NCBI GenBank assembly: GCA_016839555.1
Contig: JAEOUA010000007.1
Coordinates: forward strand, 124,001-188,000
Length of the DNA: 64,000 bases
Source: Promethearchaeota archaeon
GTDB lineage: Archaea > Asgardarchaeota > Lokiarchaeia > Sigyniarchaeales > SOKP01
Direction: 5' to 3'
Position 1 is the stretch's first letter; every line of letters begins with the position of its first letter. Below, one piece after another: positions 10,253 through 20,770 of the stretch. Position numbers and translations under genes: made by a program. The notes beneath the pieces are model-generated. The model worked only from the letters and a program-made list of their open reading frames with translations, made no database searches and was not told the origin of the DNA.

Positions 10253-11392
10253 ATGATTTATAAAACTGAAAAACCAGCTATTTTGATGTTAGATAGTGGG
10301 CTATATTTTAAGGGAATTGGTTTTGGCGCCGTTAAAAAAGTATCTGGTGAAATCATATTTAATACAATACCAGGTTCGGGTTATGTTGAATTATTAACTA
10401 ATCCCACAAATAAAGGAAAAATTATAGTATGTACATACCCCTCCATCGGTAACTACGGGGTTCCCGCAAAATTGAGAGATGAATATGGGATATTAAAACA
10501 GTTTGAATCAGACTCAATTCATATAAATGGACTCGTAATCAGCGAATATTGTGATACACCGAGTCATTATGAAAGTATCAAAACCTTAGAGGAATGGCTT
10601 ATAGAGGAGGATATTCCTGCTATACAATGGGTAGATACGAGAAGGTTAACCCAATATCTCGTTCAAAATAAAACCTCTATGGGGATTTTACAAGTTTTTG
10701 ATCAAAATAGCAAACCAAATATTCAAGCTTTACGAGAAGAAGCAAAAAAATTAAAGAATTTAAATAAAAGAAATTTAGTAGAAGTGGTTTCCACCAAAAA
10801 AGTGAAAACTTATTCTTGTGAAAATAGTAAGGCAACAGTTCTCATTATTGATTTAGGAGTGAAAAACGGTATTTTAAGGGTTCTTCTCAAAAAAAAGATG
10901 GATATCGTTATAGTTCCCCATAATTTTTACTATAATAATATAATGGAGTTAAGGCCTGATGGAATTTTGATTTCAAATGGACCAGGGAATCCGAAAATAT
11001 ATTCTGAAATCGTGAACTTAATCGAAAAACTTCTAAATACAGAAACTCCAATGATGGGAATAGGATTGGGTCATATTTTAATTGGATTAGCGGCAGGTGC
11101 AGAAGTCTATAAGATGAAAGCCCCTCATAGAGGGGGAAGAACAACTGTGAAAAACTCAACAAATCAATGTTATATAACTTACCAAAATCATGGCTATTGT
11201 TTAAAAAGTTTAAAAGAAAATGGTTTTTCAGAATACTTTCATGATAAGGATGATGGATCGAATGAAGGGCTGATTCATAAAAATAAATCAATTTTTTCAG
11301 TTTTATTTAATCCAGAAGGATCCCCTGGGCCATTAGATGTGAGGGATATCATATTTGATAAATTTATAGAATCAATCAAGGTGAAGAAATAA
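10253..11392 (+). CDS. CarA paralog with degenerate glutaminase active site
   Basis: Aligns along its length with CarA at 5403. 'GICLG' is 'GIGLG' (Gly codon gga 11063-11065) and 'FHPEASPGP' is 'FNPEGSPGP' (Asn codon aat 11309-11311). Confidence 0.92.
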   Translation: MIYKTEKPAILMLDSGLYFKGIGFGAVKKVSGEIIFNTIPGSGYVELLTNPTNKGKIIVCTYPSIGNYGVPAKLRDEYGILKQFESDSIHINGLVISEYCDTPSHYESIKTLEEWLIEEDIPAIQWVDTRRLTQYLVQNKTSMGILQVFDQNSKPNIQALREEAKKLKNLNKRNLVEVVSTKKVKTYSCENSKATVLIIDLGVKNGILRVLLKKKMDIVIVPHNFYYNNIMELRPDGILISNGPGNPKIYSEIVNLIEKLLNTETPMMGIGLGHILIGLAAGAEVYKMKAPHRGGRTTVKNSTNQCYITYQNHGYCLKSLKENGFSEYFHDKDDGSNEGLIHKNKSIFSVLFNPEGSPGPLDVRDIIFDKFIESIKVKK

Positions 11393-14300
11393 TGCCCTTG
11401 GATAAATCAATCAAGAAAGTTCTCGTTTTAGGCTCTGGGGCAGTCAGAATCGGACAAGCAGGAGAATTTGACTATTCTGGTTCTCAAGTACTTAAAGCAT
11501 TAAATGAGGAGGGTATTGAAACAATTCTCGTGAATCCTAATATTGCCACAATCCAAACAGATCCTCAAATGTCTGATAAAGTTTACTTGGTTCCAATAAA
11601 TGTTAAATATGTTGAGGAAATTATTGAAAAAGAACGACCGGATGGAATCTGTCTTTCTTTTGGTGGGCAAACAGGATTAAATGTGGGAGTAGAATTAAAA
11701 GAAGCGGGAATTTTAGATAAATATAATGTGAGAGTTTTTGGAACACCAATTAAAGCTATTGAAGCTACTGAAGATCGTGATTTATTTGTAAAAGCGATGA
11801 ATGAAGCTAATTGCCCCGTATGTAAAAGCAAAGCGGTAACAAGTTATAAGGAGGCAAAACAAGTAGTTGAAAAATTTGGATTTCCTCTTATGCTGAGAGT
11901 GGCTTATGTTCTTGGAGGGAGAGGCTCTGGAATAATCCACAATATGAAGGAATTTGAACGAAAAGCAAAAGTTGGCTTGGCTCAATCAAGAATTAATCAA
12001 ATTTTAATTGAGGAATCAGTATGGGGCTGGAAAGAAATAGAATTTGAAATTCTTAGGGATGCGGATGATAATTGCTTTATTAATTGCTCTATGGAAAACG
12101 TTGATCCCTGTGGAATTCACACTGGAGATTCAATTGTAGTCGCTCCCGCTCAAACTCTAACTGATGAAGAATTACAAATGCTTCGTTCAGCATCAATTAG
12201 AGCTACTAAAGCTGTCGGAGTCTGTGGAGAGTGTAATATTCAATGGGCTTTAGATCCTTTCTCTAAAAAATATAGAGCAATTGAGATAAATGCAAGATTA
12301 TCTCGATCTTCCGCATTAGCTTCTAAAGCCACTGGCTATCCATTAGCGTATATTGCTGCGAAAATTGCAGTGGGATATACTTTACCAGAGCTTATAAATC
12401 AAATAACCTTAAAAACCACCGCAAATTTTGAACCCGCCACAGATTATATGGTCTTAAAGTATCCTCGATGGGATTTAACAAAATTTGAAAAGGTTGATAG
12501 ACATATTGGTCCTCAAATGAAAGGCGTAGGGGAATGTATGAGTATTGGAAGGTGCTTTGAAGAGGTATGTCAGAAAGCATTACGCATGTTAGATATTAAT
12601 CTGAAAGGATTTGTTGCAAATGATCTTGAACCGATTGAAGATATAAATGAATTGAAATATGAATTAAGAAATCCCACAGATTTAAGATTCTTAAGAATTA
12701 GTGAAGCAATAAAACGAGGGATTTCTATTGAAGAAATTTATGAACGGTCCAGAATTGATAAATGGTTTCTTCATAAATTAGAAAATATCATTAAAATTGA
12801 GAAGGAATTAGAAAACCTAGACTTTTTACAATCTTCTGATGAAGATAAAGAATATTTATTAACAAGGGCAAAAAGATTTGGTTTTTCTGATGGACAAATT
12901 GGTAAAATCATGGGATTGACTACTCCCGTAATACGAAGATTGCGAAAACGATTAAGAATTGTTCCCTATGTAAAACAAATTGATACATTGGCAGGTCAAA
13001 TTGAACCTGAACGTCATTATTTATACCTTACTTATTGGGGGGATAAACATGATATTGATTTTGAGAAAGAAGAGCAAGAAAATCAAAAAAAAGTGATTGT
13101 CTTAGGTTCAGGAACGTATCGAATAGGCTCCTCTGTTGAATTTGATTGGGGTTGTGTTAATTGTTTGTGGGGTTTACAAGAGCTTGGTGTTGATAAAGCG
13201 ATAATTATTAATTATAATCCTGAGACGGTAAGTACAGATTATGATATTTCTGATCGTCTTTATTTTGAGGAACTTTCAGGGGAACGGGTGCTAGATATCT
13301 GCGAATTAGAAAAACCATATGGAATTGTGCTAAACGCAGGGGGTCAAATCGCCCAAAATCTTGCCGCAAAGTTTGCAAAATATTCAGAGTTTTATCGAAA
13401 AACCAATATAAGGATATTGGGAACGCATGGCTCTCGTATCGATATGGCAGAGGATCGCGTGAAATTCAGTGCCCTCCTTGATGATCTACATATTAATCAA
13501 CCCGAATGGGCAATGCTTACCACTACAGAGGAAGCTATTGAGTTTGCCGAAAAAGTAGGATATCCAGTATTAGTGAGACCTTCTTATGTATTAAGTGGTG
13601 CTGCAATGCGAGTATCTTATGATAAAAAAACCTTAAAAGATACACTTGACTTAGCTGCGGCAGTATCTCGAGAATATCCAGTAATTATAACAAAATTTTT
13701 TACAGATTCAAGAGAGGTGGAATGCGACGGGATTTGCGATGGGGAGAATGTATTGATTGGAGCTATAGTGGAGCACATTGAAAATGCCGGTGTTCATTCT
13801 GGGGACGCCACCATGACAATCCCTCCACAGACTATTTCTAAAAAAATAATAAAACAAATAGAAGAATATACACGAGAAATTGCTTTAGCTTTGAAAATAT
13901 TAGGGCCATTTAATATTCAATATTTAGTAAAGGATGGGGAAGTTTCTGTGATTGAATGTAATTTAAGATCCAGCCGTAGCATGCCGTATGTATCTAAAAC
14001 ACGCGGAATAAATTTAATGAAATTAGCAGCAGAAGTTATAATGGGAAATAAAATACCAAAAAAATTAATAGACCTTCCCTATGGTAATTTTGTGGGAGTA
14101 AAAGCTCCCATGTTTTCATTTATGCGATTGGATAATGCAGATCCCATTTTAGGAGTGGAGATGAACTCTACTGGTGAAGTGGGGGTACTCGGAGATGATT
14201 TCGCAGATGCTTTAATGAAGGCACTTGAAGCTGCCGAAAATAATATACCTATTAAAAATGGAAATGTATTAATTTCAGTGGGAGGAGAGGAGCTTAAGAA

Positions 14301-14703
14301 GAAAATAATCCCTTTAGCAAAAAAATTGAAAAATATGGGATTTACGATCTTTGCGACGGAGGATACTGCTCTGGCTCTTAAAAAGAATGGAATTGATACT
14401 GTAAGATTATATAAAGTACATGAAGTTGGAAAAGAGCCAAATATTATGAAATGTTTACGAAAAGGAGAAATAGATTTAGTAATTAACATCCCCTTACCAA
14501 CGACGGTCAAAGAGAAATTTAGGCAAATAATGGAGGATGAATATAAAATTAGACGCCATGCGGTCGATTTTAATATTCCTGTTATCATTAATTTACAACT
14601 TGCCAAATCATTAATTAACGCCATTGAAAAAATGCGTCAAAAACAATTCTCAATTAAGGCTTTAAATGATTACCATAAATCATTAGAAGAAGTGTATTGG
14701 TAA
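11392..14703 (+). CDS. carB: Carbamoyl-phosphate synthase large subunit, second copy
   Basis: Same length (1103 aa) and closely similar to the CarB at 6541; all ATP-grasp motifs retained. Confidence 0.96.
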   Translation: MPLDKSIKKVLVLGSGAVRIGQAGEFDYSGSQVLKALNEEGIETILVNPNIATIQTDPQMSDKVYLVPINVKYVEEIIEKERPDGICLSFGGQTGLNVGVELKEAGILDKYNVRVFGTPIKAIEATEDRDLFVKAMNEANCPVCKSKAVTSYKEAKQVVEKFGFPLMLRVAYVLGGRGSGIIHNMKEFERKAKVGLAQSRINQILIEESVWGWKEIEFEILRDADDNCFINCSMENVDPCGIHTGDSIVVAPAQTLTDEELQMLRSASIRATKAVGVCGECNIQWALDPFSKKYRAIEINARLSRSSALASKATGYPLAYIAAKIAVGYTLPELINQITLKTTANFEPATDYMVLKYPRWDLTKFEKVDRHIGPQMKGVGECMSIGRCFEEVCQKALRMLDINLKGFVANDLEPIEDINELKYELRNPTDLRFLRISEAIKRGISIEEIYERSRIDKWFLHKLENIIKIEKELENLDFLQSSDEDKEYLLTRAKRFGFSDGQIGKIMGLTTPVIRRLRKRLRIVPYVKQIDTLAGQIEPERHYLYLTYWGDKHDIDFEKEEQENQKKVIVLGSGTYRIGSSVEFDWGCVNCLWGLQELGVDKAIIINYNPETVSTDYDISDRLYFEELSGERVLDICELEKPYGIVLNAGGQIAQNLAAKFAKYSEFYRKTNIRILGTHGSRIDMAEDRVKFSALLDDLHINQPEWAMLTTTEEAIEFAEKVGYPVLVRPSYVLSGAAMRVSYDKKTLKDTLDLAAAVSREYPVIITKFFTDSREVECDGICDGENVLIGAIVEHIENAGVHSGDATMTIPPQTISKKIIKQIEEYTREIALALKILGPFNIQYLVKDGEVSVIECNLRSSRSMPYVSKTRGINLMKLAAEVIMGNKIPKKLIDLPYGNFVGVKAPMFSFMRLDNADPILGVEMNSTGEVGVLGDDFADALMKALEAAENNIPIKNGNVLISVGGEELKKKIIPLAKKLKNMGFTIFATEDTALALKKNGIDTVRLYKVHEVGKEPNIMKCLRKGEIDLVINIPLPTTVKEKFRQIMEDEYKIRRHAVDFNIPVIINLQLAKSLINAIEKMRQKQFSIKALNDYHKSLEEVYW

Positions 14704-14843
14704 AGATAATCATAGATAAAAAGACCTATTGTATAAAAAAATAATCTTTTTCTCTCGATATTTTACACAAAATTATCTAATACCATGTATTTCTTTTAAA
14801 ATTTCTTAAAAAAAATTTAAAAAGGGAAAAAGAAAATTAATTT

Positions 14844-15611
14844 TTAAAAAAGAAATATTTTAATCATTAGAAACAAACTCAAACAAATAATAAAGATACC
14901 AGCTAATGTTTTCATGGATTTTTCTTTTTTAATTTTTTTGGTAGCTAATGCTCCTATGAAAGATGCTGGAACAGCTCCAATTATTAAAAGTAGAGGTAAT
15001 AGGGGATCAAAAAATCCATGAAACAAGATATAGAAAATTAAACTCGTAATACAGATAGGTGCTTCACAAGCTAAAGCCGTTGCTATTGAACTCTTTGTAT
15101 CTCTGCCAGAAACTACTTGTCCTGCCGTCACAAGTGGACCAAACCCACCACCCGAAATTGCTTTATTAAAAGAACTTATTAATCCTATTGCTACTATTTT
15201 ATTCCAAGAAAAACTATATTCCTTTTTTCTAAGCATTAAAGCACCAATAAATAGAACAAGAAATGCAATATAAATTTCAATAATTAGTTTGTTCAGACTA
15301 AATGCTAAAATGACCGAAATAAAAGCTGCAAAGGATCCTAAAATTGAAATAAGTCCACACACTTTCCAATTCATCTCACTATTTTTAGTAAAACTAGTAT
15401 TTTCAAATAGATGATGCGCAAAAGCTCCAGAAAGACCGGTAAAGATCTCTGATAAAAGTATTGAAGGCACAATGTAAAATAGATCTAGACCCAAAATTAA
15501 AAAAAGTGGAGTTAAAATTGTTCCATACCCTCCTCCCAGCGAAGTATCAATAAATTCTAAACCAAAAGCTAAAATTATTATTAGTATTCCTAAAATTATA
15601 TTTATCTCCAT
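14844..15611 (-). CDS. TauE/SafE-family membrane transporter
   Basis: Polytopic protein with 'SLGGGYGTILTPLFLILG' and 'ISGGGFGPLVTAGQVVSG' repeat motifs. Confidence 0.85.
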   Translation of the reverse strand: MEINIILGILIIILAFGLEFIDTSLGGGYGTILTPLFLILGLDLFYIVPSILLSEIFTGLSGAFAHHLFENTSFTKNSEMNWKVCGLISILGSFAAFISVILAFSLNKLIIEIYIAFLVLFIGALMLRKKEYSFSWNKIVAIGLISSFNKAISGGGFGPLVTAGQVVSGRDTKSSIATALACEAPICITSLIFYILFHGFFDPLLPLLLIIGAVPASFIGALATKKIKKEKSMKTLAGIFIICLSLFLMIKIFLF

Positions 15612-15962
15612 TTTTCTCAGATGATTTTTTAAGTTTTATTTTATAGTAATTAAGTATCATTAAATCTAATTAAATATAACTATGCTACATTAATATTAAA
15701 AGTTTTCTTTAAATTGAATTCTGATAAAATTTTTTTTATTAATCAATTTTCCATATTGAATTCCTATAGAACAATCAAAAGCTTATTTTTCCCTCTCATT
15801 TATATAATAGATAATTTAATCATATGTTGATTGAAATTAACAACGTATTTTTTAAAATAACATCATTGAGAAGAAATAATTCACTGGATATTTAATATGG
15901 TAAAATATTAATGAAATATGCAAATATAAAATTTTTAAAAATAACTTGTAAAATTAATTAAG

Positions 15963-16763
15963 TTAATAAATGATATTGATAAGACTAAAAATCGAGAGAG
16001 TAATAGCATAGAGCGGGATTATTACTCTCCAAATTTTGTTAGGTATAACTCTTACTAGATATGGAGAGATTAACGCTCCAAAAAATGCTCCCGTAAAGAT
16101 CGAAGGAAGAAGGATAAGATCTATTGTTACACCAGACCAACTTATCAAGAAAAAACTGAATACGCCCATTATAGAAACAAGTCCTTCAGCAAAAGCCACA
16201 ATTGCTCTGGCACTTTTTTCATAAACCCCTGAAAAGATTTGTCCTAGGGTTATAATAGGACCATAACCCCCTCCACTTATTCCCTTATTAAAACCAGCAA
16301 TAGCAGAAAATAATAATAAAAGTCTTGGTTTAACTTTGGATTCTGACTCATTCCTATTCTCATATCCATTTTTTAACCTAACTATTCCTACTCCTCCCAT
16401 AATAAGTACAAGAACCGAAACATAAATCTCAATAATCAATTCTGGAAATTTAATCGCAAAATATGCAATTATAATAGAAATAATAATAGCTATACATCCT
16501 ATTAAAGCAAATAAAAATGCGTATTTAGTTGCATCACTAAAGGGTTTAAATGTAAAATTAATATTTTCAAATTCATGGTCAAAATAAGCAGTTATTAAAC
16601 CAGTTATTGTTTGAGAAATAAGTAATGAAGGAACTATTTGTAGTGAATTGTAACCAAATAAAAACAGTAATGGAGCTAATCCTGTTCCAAAACCCATCCC
16701 AGTTGCTGAGTCCATAGCCGCAAGAAAAAAGGAAATCAAAATTACAATAATAATTAAATCCAT
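15963..16763 (-). CDS. TauE/SafE-family membrane transporter, paralog
   Basis: 'ATGMGFGTGLAPLLFLFG' and 'GISGGGYGPIITLGQIFSG'. Confidence 0.85.
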   Translation of the reverse strand: MDLIIIVILISFFLAAMDSATGMGFGTGLAPLLFLFGYNSLQIVPSLLISQTITGLITAYFDHEFENINFTFKPFSDATKYAFLFALIGCIAIIISIIIAYFAIKFPELIIEIYVSVLVLIMGGVGIVRLKNGYENRNESESKVKPRLLLLFSAIAGFNKGISGGGYGPIITLGQIFSGVYEKSARAIVAFAEGLVSIMGVFSFFLISWSGVTIDLILLPSIFTGAFFGALISPYLVRVIPNKIWRVIIPLYAITLSIFSLINIIY

Positions 16764-16772
16764 ATAAAAGGC

Positions 16773-16928
16773 CTATATAAAGAAATAGAATAATACCATT
16801 ATAAGAAAATATACTAAAATAGCCAATAAAATTTTATGCCAAGTTCGCTTTTTGATCTTCATTCTTTCCTTTAAACTTTTTTGATCCAATGTTTTTGCTT
16901 CATTTCCAATATTAAGGGAATTTGACAT
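16773..16928 (-). CDS. Small 51-aa single-TM protein immediately upstream of the TauE-like gene
   Basis: Manual reverse-strand translation MSNSLNIGNEAKTLDQKSLKERMKIKKRTWHKILLAILVYFLIMVLFYFFI; one C-terminal hydrophobic helix, 9 nt from the downstream start. Confidence 0.5.
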   Translation of the reverse strand: MSNSLNIGNEAKTLDQKSLKERMKIKKRTWHKILLAILVYFLIMVLFYFFI

Positions 16929-17125
16929 AGATTTACTCTCTTTTCTTTAATTCATTTGATTGTATTTAGTTATTATATATAATTATATTTAATTAAAAAC
17001 TATTATCATTTTAAAACTCTTCGATTCTATGAGTAAAATAATAATAGAACTGACTTATTTGAAAATTTTGTTAAATTGAATTTATAAGAGTATTAAGAAG
17101 TAAAATATTAAATATTTAAAAATTT

Positions 17126-18781
17126 TTATTGTTTAAAATTTATTTTCTTTAAGACGGGATATCTTCTTCCGATTCCGAATGCACTAGAACTTACTTTAAT
17201 CGATTGAACTAATTGTCTTCTCTTAAATTCCGCTTTTAAATAAAGATTTTCTACTTTGTCAATTGTTTCAGAACTAATTCCATATTTTTTAAGTTCTGTA
17301 AAATTGGTCCCAATTCCATAATTTATTATATTCTGAAGAATTTTGTCTAAAATAGAATAAGGTGGTAAAGAATCGCTGTCTTTTTGATTTTCTCTCAGCT
17401 CTGCTGTTGGGGCTCTTGTTATAATTCCATTCGGTATTATTTCTTCATTTCGATTAATCCATTCACATATATCATATATTTGCACTTTTAAAAGATCTCC
17501 TGGAATATTTTTTCCTCCACATGTATCGCCATATAATGTACAATATCCAACAGCTATTTCTGACTTATTTCCAGTAGAAACCAGGAGCCAATTATATTTA
17601 TTTGAATAATACATCAATATATTAGCTCGGATTCTTGCCTGCAAATTCTCATCAGCAATATCAAATGAGATTTCTCCTAGCTTATTTTTAAGTGAATCTT
17701 CAAAACTATTGAAAACTTCATCAATAGGATGGATGATATATCGAGATCCAATATTCTCACATAATTTACGTGCTAGATCTATACTTTCTTGAGAAGTATA
17801 TCTTGTTGGCATCATGATATTGGTAACCTTATCTGGTCCAAGTGCTTTAGCACAAACATAAGATGTAAACGCGGAGTCAATACCACCGCTCAAACCTAAA
17901 ACAACTCCATCGAATATATTAATTTTATGAAAATAATCGTATAAATTAAGTGAAAGTGCTTCTATTACCTCTTCTCTCCAATCTTTAGATTTTTCTATCT
18001 CTTTAATATGCTCTTTTTTATCAATATGGAGAGTAATAGATGGAAAATCCTCTTCAAATGCTTTAGCTTTGTAAAAAAGTTGACCAAATTGATTAATAAT
18101 AAAACTTTGTCCGTCATAGACAATCTCATCTAATCCCCCAACCATATTGACATATATTATTGGAATTTGGAATCTTTTTGCTTTCTCGCAAATTATTTTT
18201 TTTCTTATCTCAAATTTATCAATATGATAAGGAGATGCATTGATAACTATTAATAATTCTGCCCCATTTTGAACCAAATTATCCGCAACTTTAATATCAT
18301 AATGTTCATCCCATATATCTTCGCAAATCAAGATTCCAACTTGGACACCTTTAATCTCAATCGGTTTAAATTGTTCATCAAAAGAGAAATATCTGCGTTC
18401 ATCAAATACATCGTAATTAGGTAATAATCGCTTATTTTCAATATATTTGATTTTTTTATTTTCAATTACAAGAGCAGAATTGTAGAATCTCTGAATTTTT
18501 TCCTTTAATTCTTCAGGTTCAGTAAATGTGCCGAGAATTATTGTAGATTCTGTATCTAATTCTGTAATCTCATCAATATATTCCTTATTCTTTTCGCAAA
18601 TCATAGGGTCAAGGATATGATCCATTAATGGATAACCCACTAGAGACATCTCAGGAAATATTATCATATCAGCTTTTTTGTTGGATTTAATGATCTGAAC
18701 AATTTTTTCTGCATTGTATTTTATATCTCCTACAATTGGATTAATCTGTCCGATTAAAACCGTTAATTGTCTGTTTTCCAT
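17126..18781 (-). CDS. nadE: Glutamine-dependent NAD+ synthetase
   Basis: N-terminal CN-hydrolase domain ('IIFPEMSLVGYP', 'VGILICEDIWDE') fused to a synthetase with PP-loop 'LGLSGGIDSA'. Confidence 0.94.
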   Translation of the reverse strand: MENRQLTVLIGQINPIVGDIKYNAEKIVQIIKSNKKADMIIFPEMSLVGYPLMDHILDPMICEKNKEYIDEITELDTESTIILGTFTEPEELKEKIQRFYNSALVIENKKIKYIENKRLLPNYDVFDERRYFSFDEQFKPIEIKGVQVGILICEDIWDEHYDIKVADNLVQNGAELLIVINASPYHIDKFEIRKKIICEKAKRFQIPIIYVNMVGGLDEIVYDGQSFIINQFGQLFYKAKAFEEDFPSITLHIDKKEHIKEIEKSKDWREEVIEALSLNLYDYFHKINIFDGVVLGLSGGIDSAFTSYVCAKALGPDKVTNIMMPTRYTSQESIDLARKLCENIGSRYIIHPIDEVFNSFEDSLKNKLGEISFDIADENLQARIRANILMYYSNKYNWLLVSTGNKSEIAVGYCTLYGDTCGGKNIPGDLLKVQIYDICEWINRNEEIIPNGIITRAPTAELRENQKDSDSLPPYSILDKILQNIINYGIGTNFTELKKYGISSETIDKVENLYLKAEFKRRQLVQSIKVSSSAFGIGRRYPVLKKINFKQ

Positions 18782-19040
18782 ATTTATATTAACACTTCCA
18801 CTTAATTAAAAAAATTCATTTATAGCTTATTTATTCTATTATAAAATTTTCATACAAGTTCATATTAATTCATAATTTATGAGGCCTTATTAATATTGCT
18901 TCATAATCCTTATCCGAATTCTATTAAAGAATAATTAAATTTCTCAATGACCTTTATATAATTAATTATATTCTTTTAATCAAACAATAAATATATAAAT
19001 TTTAAAATAAAAATATAATAAAATAATATTGTGTTAATAA

Positions 19041-20276
19041 ATGGCTGAAGCTGATATTGCTTTTGTTTTGATATGCACTGGTTTGGTCTTTATAATGACA
19101 CCTGGATTAGCCTTCTTTTATGGCGGATTATTAAGGAAAAAAAATATTATTAATATGATGGCAATGTGCTTTGTTTCCATTGCGATCGTTTCTATCTTAT
19201 GGTTTTTCTTAGGTTATAGTTTAGCATTTGGTCCTGATATTGGAGGTTTTATTGGCGGATTCGATTATATAGGATTAATCGGAGTAGATTTTCAATCGGA
19301 ATTCGATTTTTCATTAATATTAGGAGATATCTACAGATATTTCTTTCTTGCTCCAACAATTCCTGACATGTTATTTATGGTATTTCAGTTAATGTTTGCT
19401 ATTATTACTGTTGCAATAATTGCAAGTCCATTTTCAGAAAGAGTAAACTTTGGTGCTTTTTGCATTTTTATCTCTATTTGGTTAATCATCGTGTATTCTC
19501 CAATTGCTCACTGGGTGTGGGGAGAAGGAGGATGGTTAAATGTTATGGGCGCACTTGATTTTGCTGGAGGTACAGTTGTTCACATAAATGTGGGATTTGC
19601 CGCATTAGCAGTAGCAATGGTAATAGGACCACGTGCAGGATATCAAAAAGAATCACATGGACCATCCAATATACCTTATGTATTATTAGGAATGGGATTA
19701 TTATGGATCGGGTGGTTTGGTTTCAACGGAGGTAGTGCTTTAGCTGCAAATGGTGATGCTGTTTTAGCAGTATTTAACACGCATATCGCTGCAAGTTCTG
19801 GGGGCATAATTTGGATGTTGATTGAATATTCAAGAACAAAAAAATTCAGTACTTTGGGTCTCGCTTCAGGAGTGCTTGCGGGCTTAGTTGCCATAACACC
19901 AGCAGCTGGATTTGTACAACCATGGGCGGCACTTCTTATAGGAACTATTTCAGGAGTATTTTGCTTTTTCGCACTTTCCCTACGTTCACGCTCGAAAATT
20001 GATGAATCATTAGATGCTATCTCTATTCATGGAACAGGAGGTATCTGGGGTGCAATTGCTACAGGAATATTCGCAAGTATAGGTTCATCTGGATTACTTT
20101 TAGGAAATTTAGTACAATTCTTTATCCAAATACTCGGTGTTGTAGTAACCATAGGATTTTCATTTGGTATAACTTATGCTTTAGCATGGGTTCTTAATAA
20201 AACAATTGGATTTAGAGTACCTATTGAATTGGAATATGTAGGTCTTGATATGTCGCAGCATGGAGAAATAGCATGA
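19041..20276 (+). CDS. amt: Ammonium transporter
   Basis: Amt core 'MTPGLAFFYGGLLRKKN', 'DFAGGTVVHINVGFAALA', 'SIHGTGGIWGAIATGIF'. Confidence 0.96.
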   Translation: MAEADIAFVLICTGLVFIMTPGLAFFYGGLLRKKNIINMMAMCFVSIAIVSILWFFLGYSLAFGPDIGGFIGGFDYIGLIGVDFQSEFDFSLILGDIYRYFFLAPTIPDMLFMVFQLMFAIITVAIIASPFSERVNFGAFCIFISIWLIIVYSPIAHWVWGEGGWLNVMGALDFAGGTVVHINVGFAALAVAMVIGPRAGYQKESHGPSNIPYVLLGMGLLWIGWFGFNGGSALAANGDAVLAVFNTHIAASSGGIIWMLIEYSRTKKFSTLGLASGVLAGLVAITPAAGFVQPWAALLIGTISGVFCFFALSLRSRSKIDESLDAISIHGTGGIWGAIATGIFASIGSSGLLLGNLVQFFIQILGVVVTIGFSFGITYALAWVLNKTIGFRVPIELEYVGLDMSQHGEIA

Positions 20277-20281
20277 GGTGA

Positions 20282-20629
20282 ATGAGAATGAAAAAAATTG
20301 AATGTTTTATTAGGGCAGAAAAGCTTGAAATAGTGAAAAAAGCTTTATTCGAGAAAGGAATAAAAGGTATGAGTATTTATGAAGTACGTGGTCATGGTCA
20401 TCAAAGAGGCATGTTGTTAACAGGAAGAGCAGGACAATATTGTGTTGAATGGATCGGAAAACTAAAAATGGAAATTGCTATTAGTGATAAAGTGAATCTT
20501 GATGAAATTATTGATGTTATCATTGAAAATGCTAGAACGGGCAATCCAGGCGATGGAAAAATTTTCATTATTCCTATAGAAGATGCAATCAGAATTAGAA
20601 CCAACCAAAGAGGAGAAGAAATACTTTAA
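20282..20629 (+). CDS. glnK: P-II nitrogen regulatory protein
   Basis: 'MKKIECFIRAEKLEIVKKALFEKGIKGMSIYEVRGHGHQRG' and C-terminal 'TGNPGDGKIFIIPIEDAIRIRTNQRGEEIL'; directly downstream of amt. Confidence 0.94.
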   Translation: MRMKKIECFIRAEKLEIVKKALFEKGIKGMSIYEVRGHGHQRGMLLTGRAGQYCVEWIGKLKMEIAISDKVNLDEIIDVIIENARTGNPGDGKIFIIPIEDAIRIRTNQRGEEIL

Positions 20630-20770
20630 ATACAAAATCTTAATTTTTAACTATTTTTTTTAAAAATCTAAAAAATTACTTTTTTTAAAATGCTGATATT
20701 ATTTTTAAAAAGATAAATTTAAATTATTTTTCTTTTACTCTTTTTATAAAATTTATTATTGTGTAAGTGA

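Noticed and set aside
10908-11291. 127-aa reverse ORF
   Set aside because: Antisense to the CarA2 gene; no motif.
14079-14624. 181-aa reverse ORF
   Set aside because: Lies antisense inside carB2 with low-complexity Ser/Phe-rich translation; shadow of a strong coding gene.
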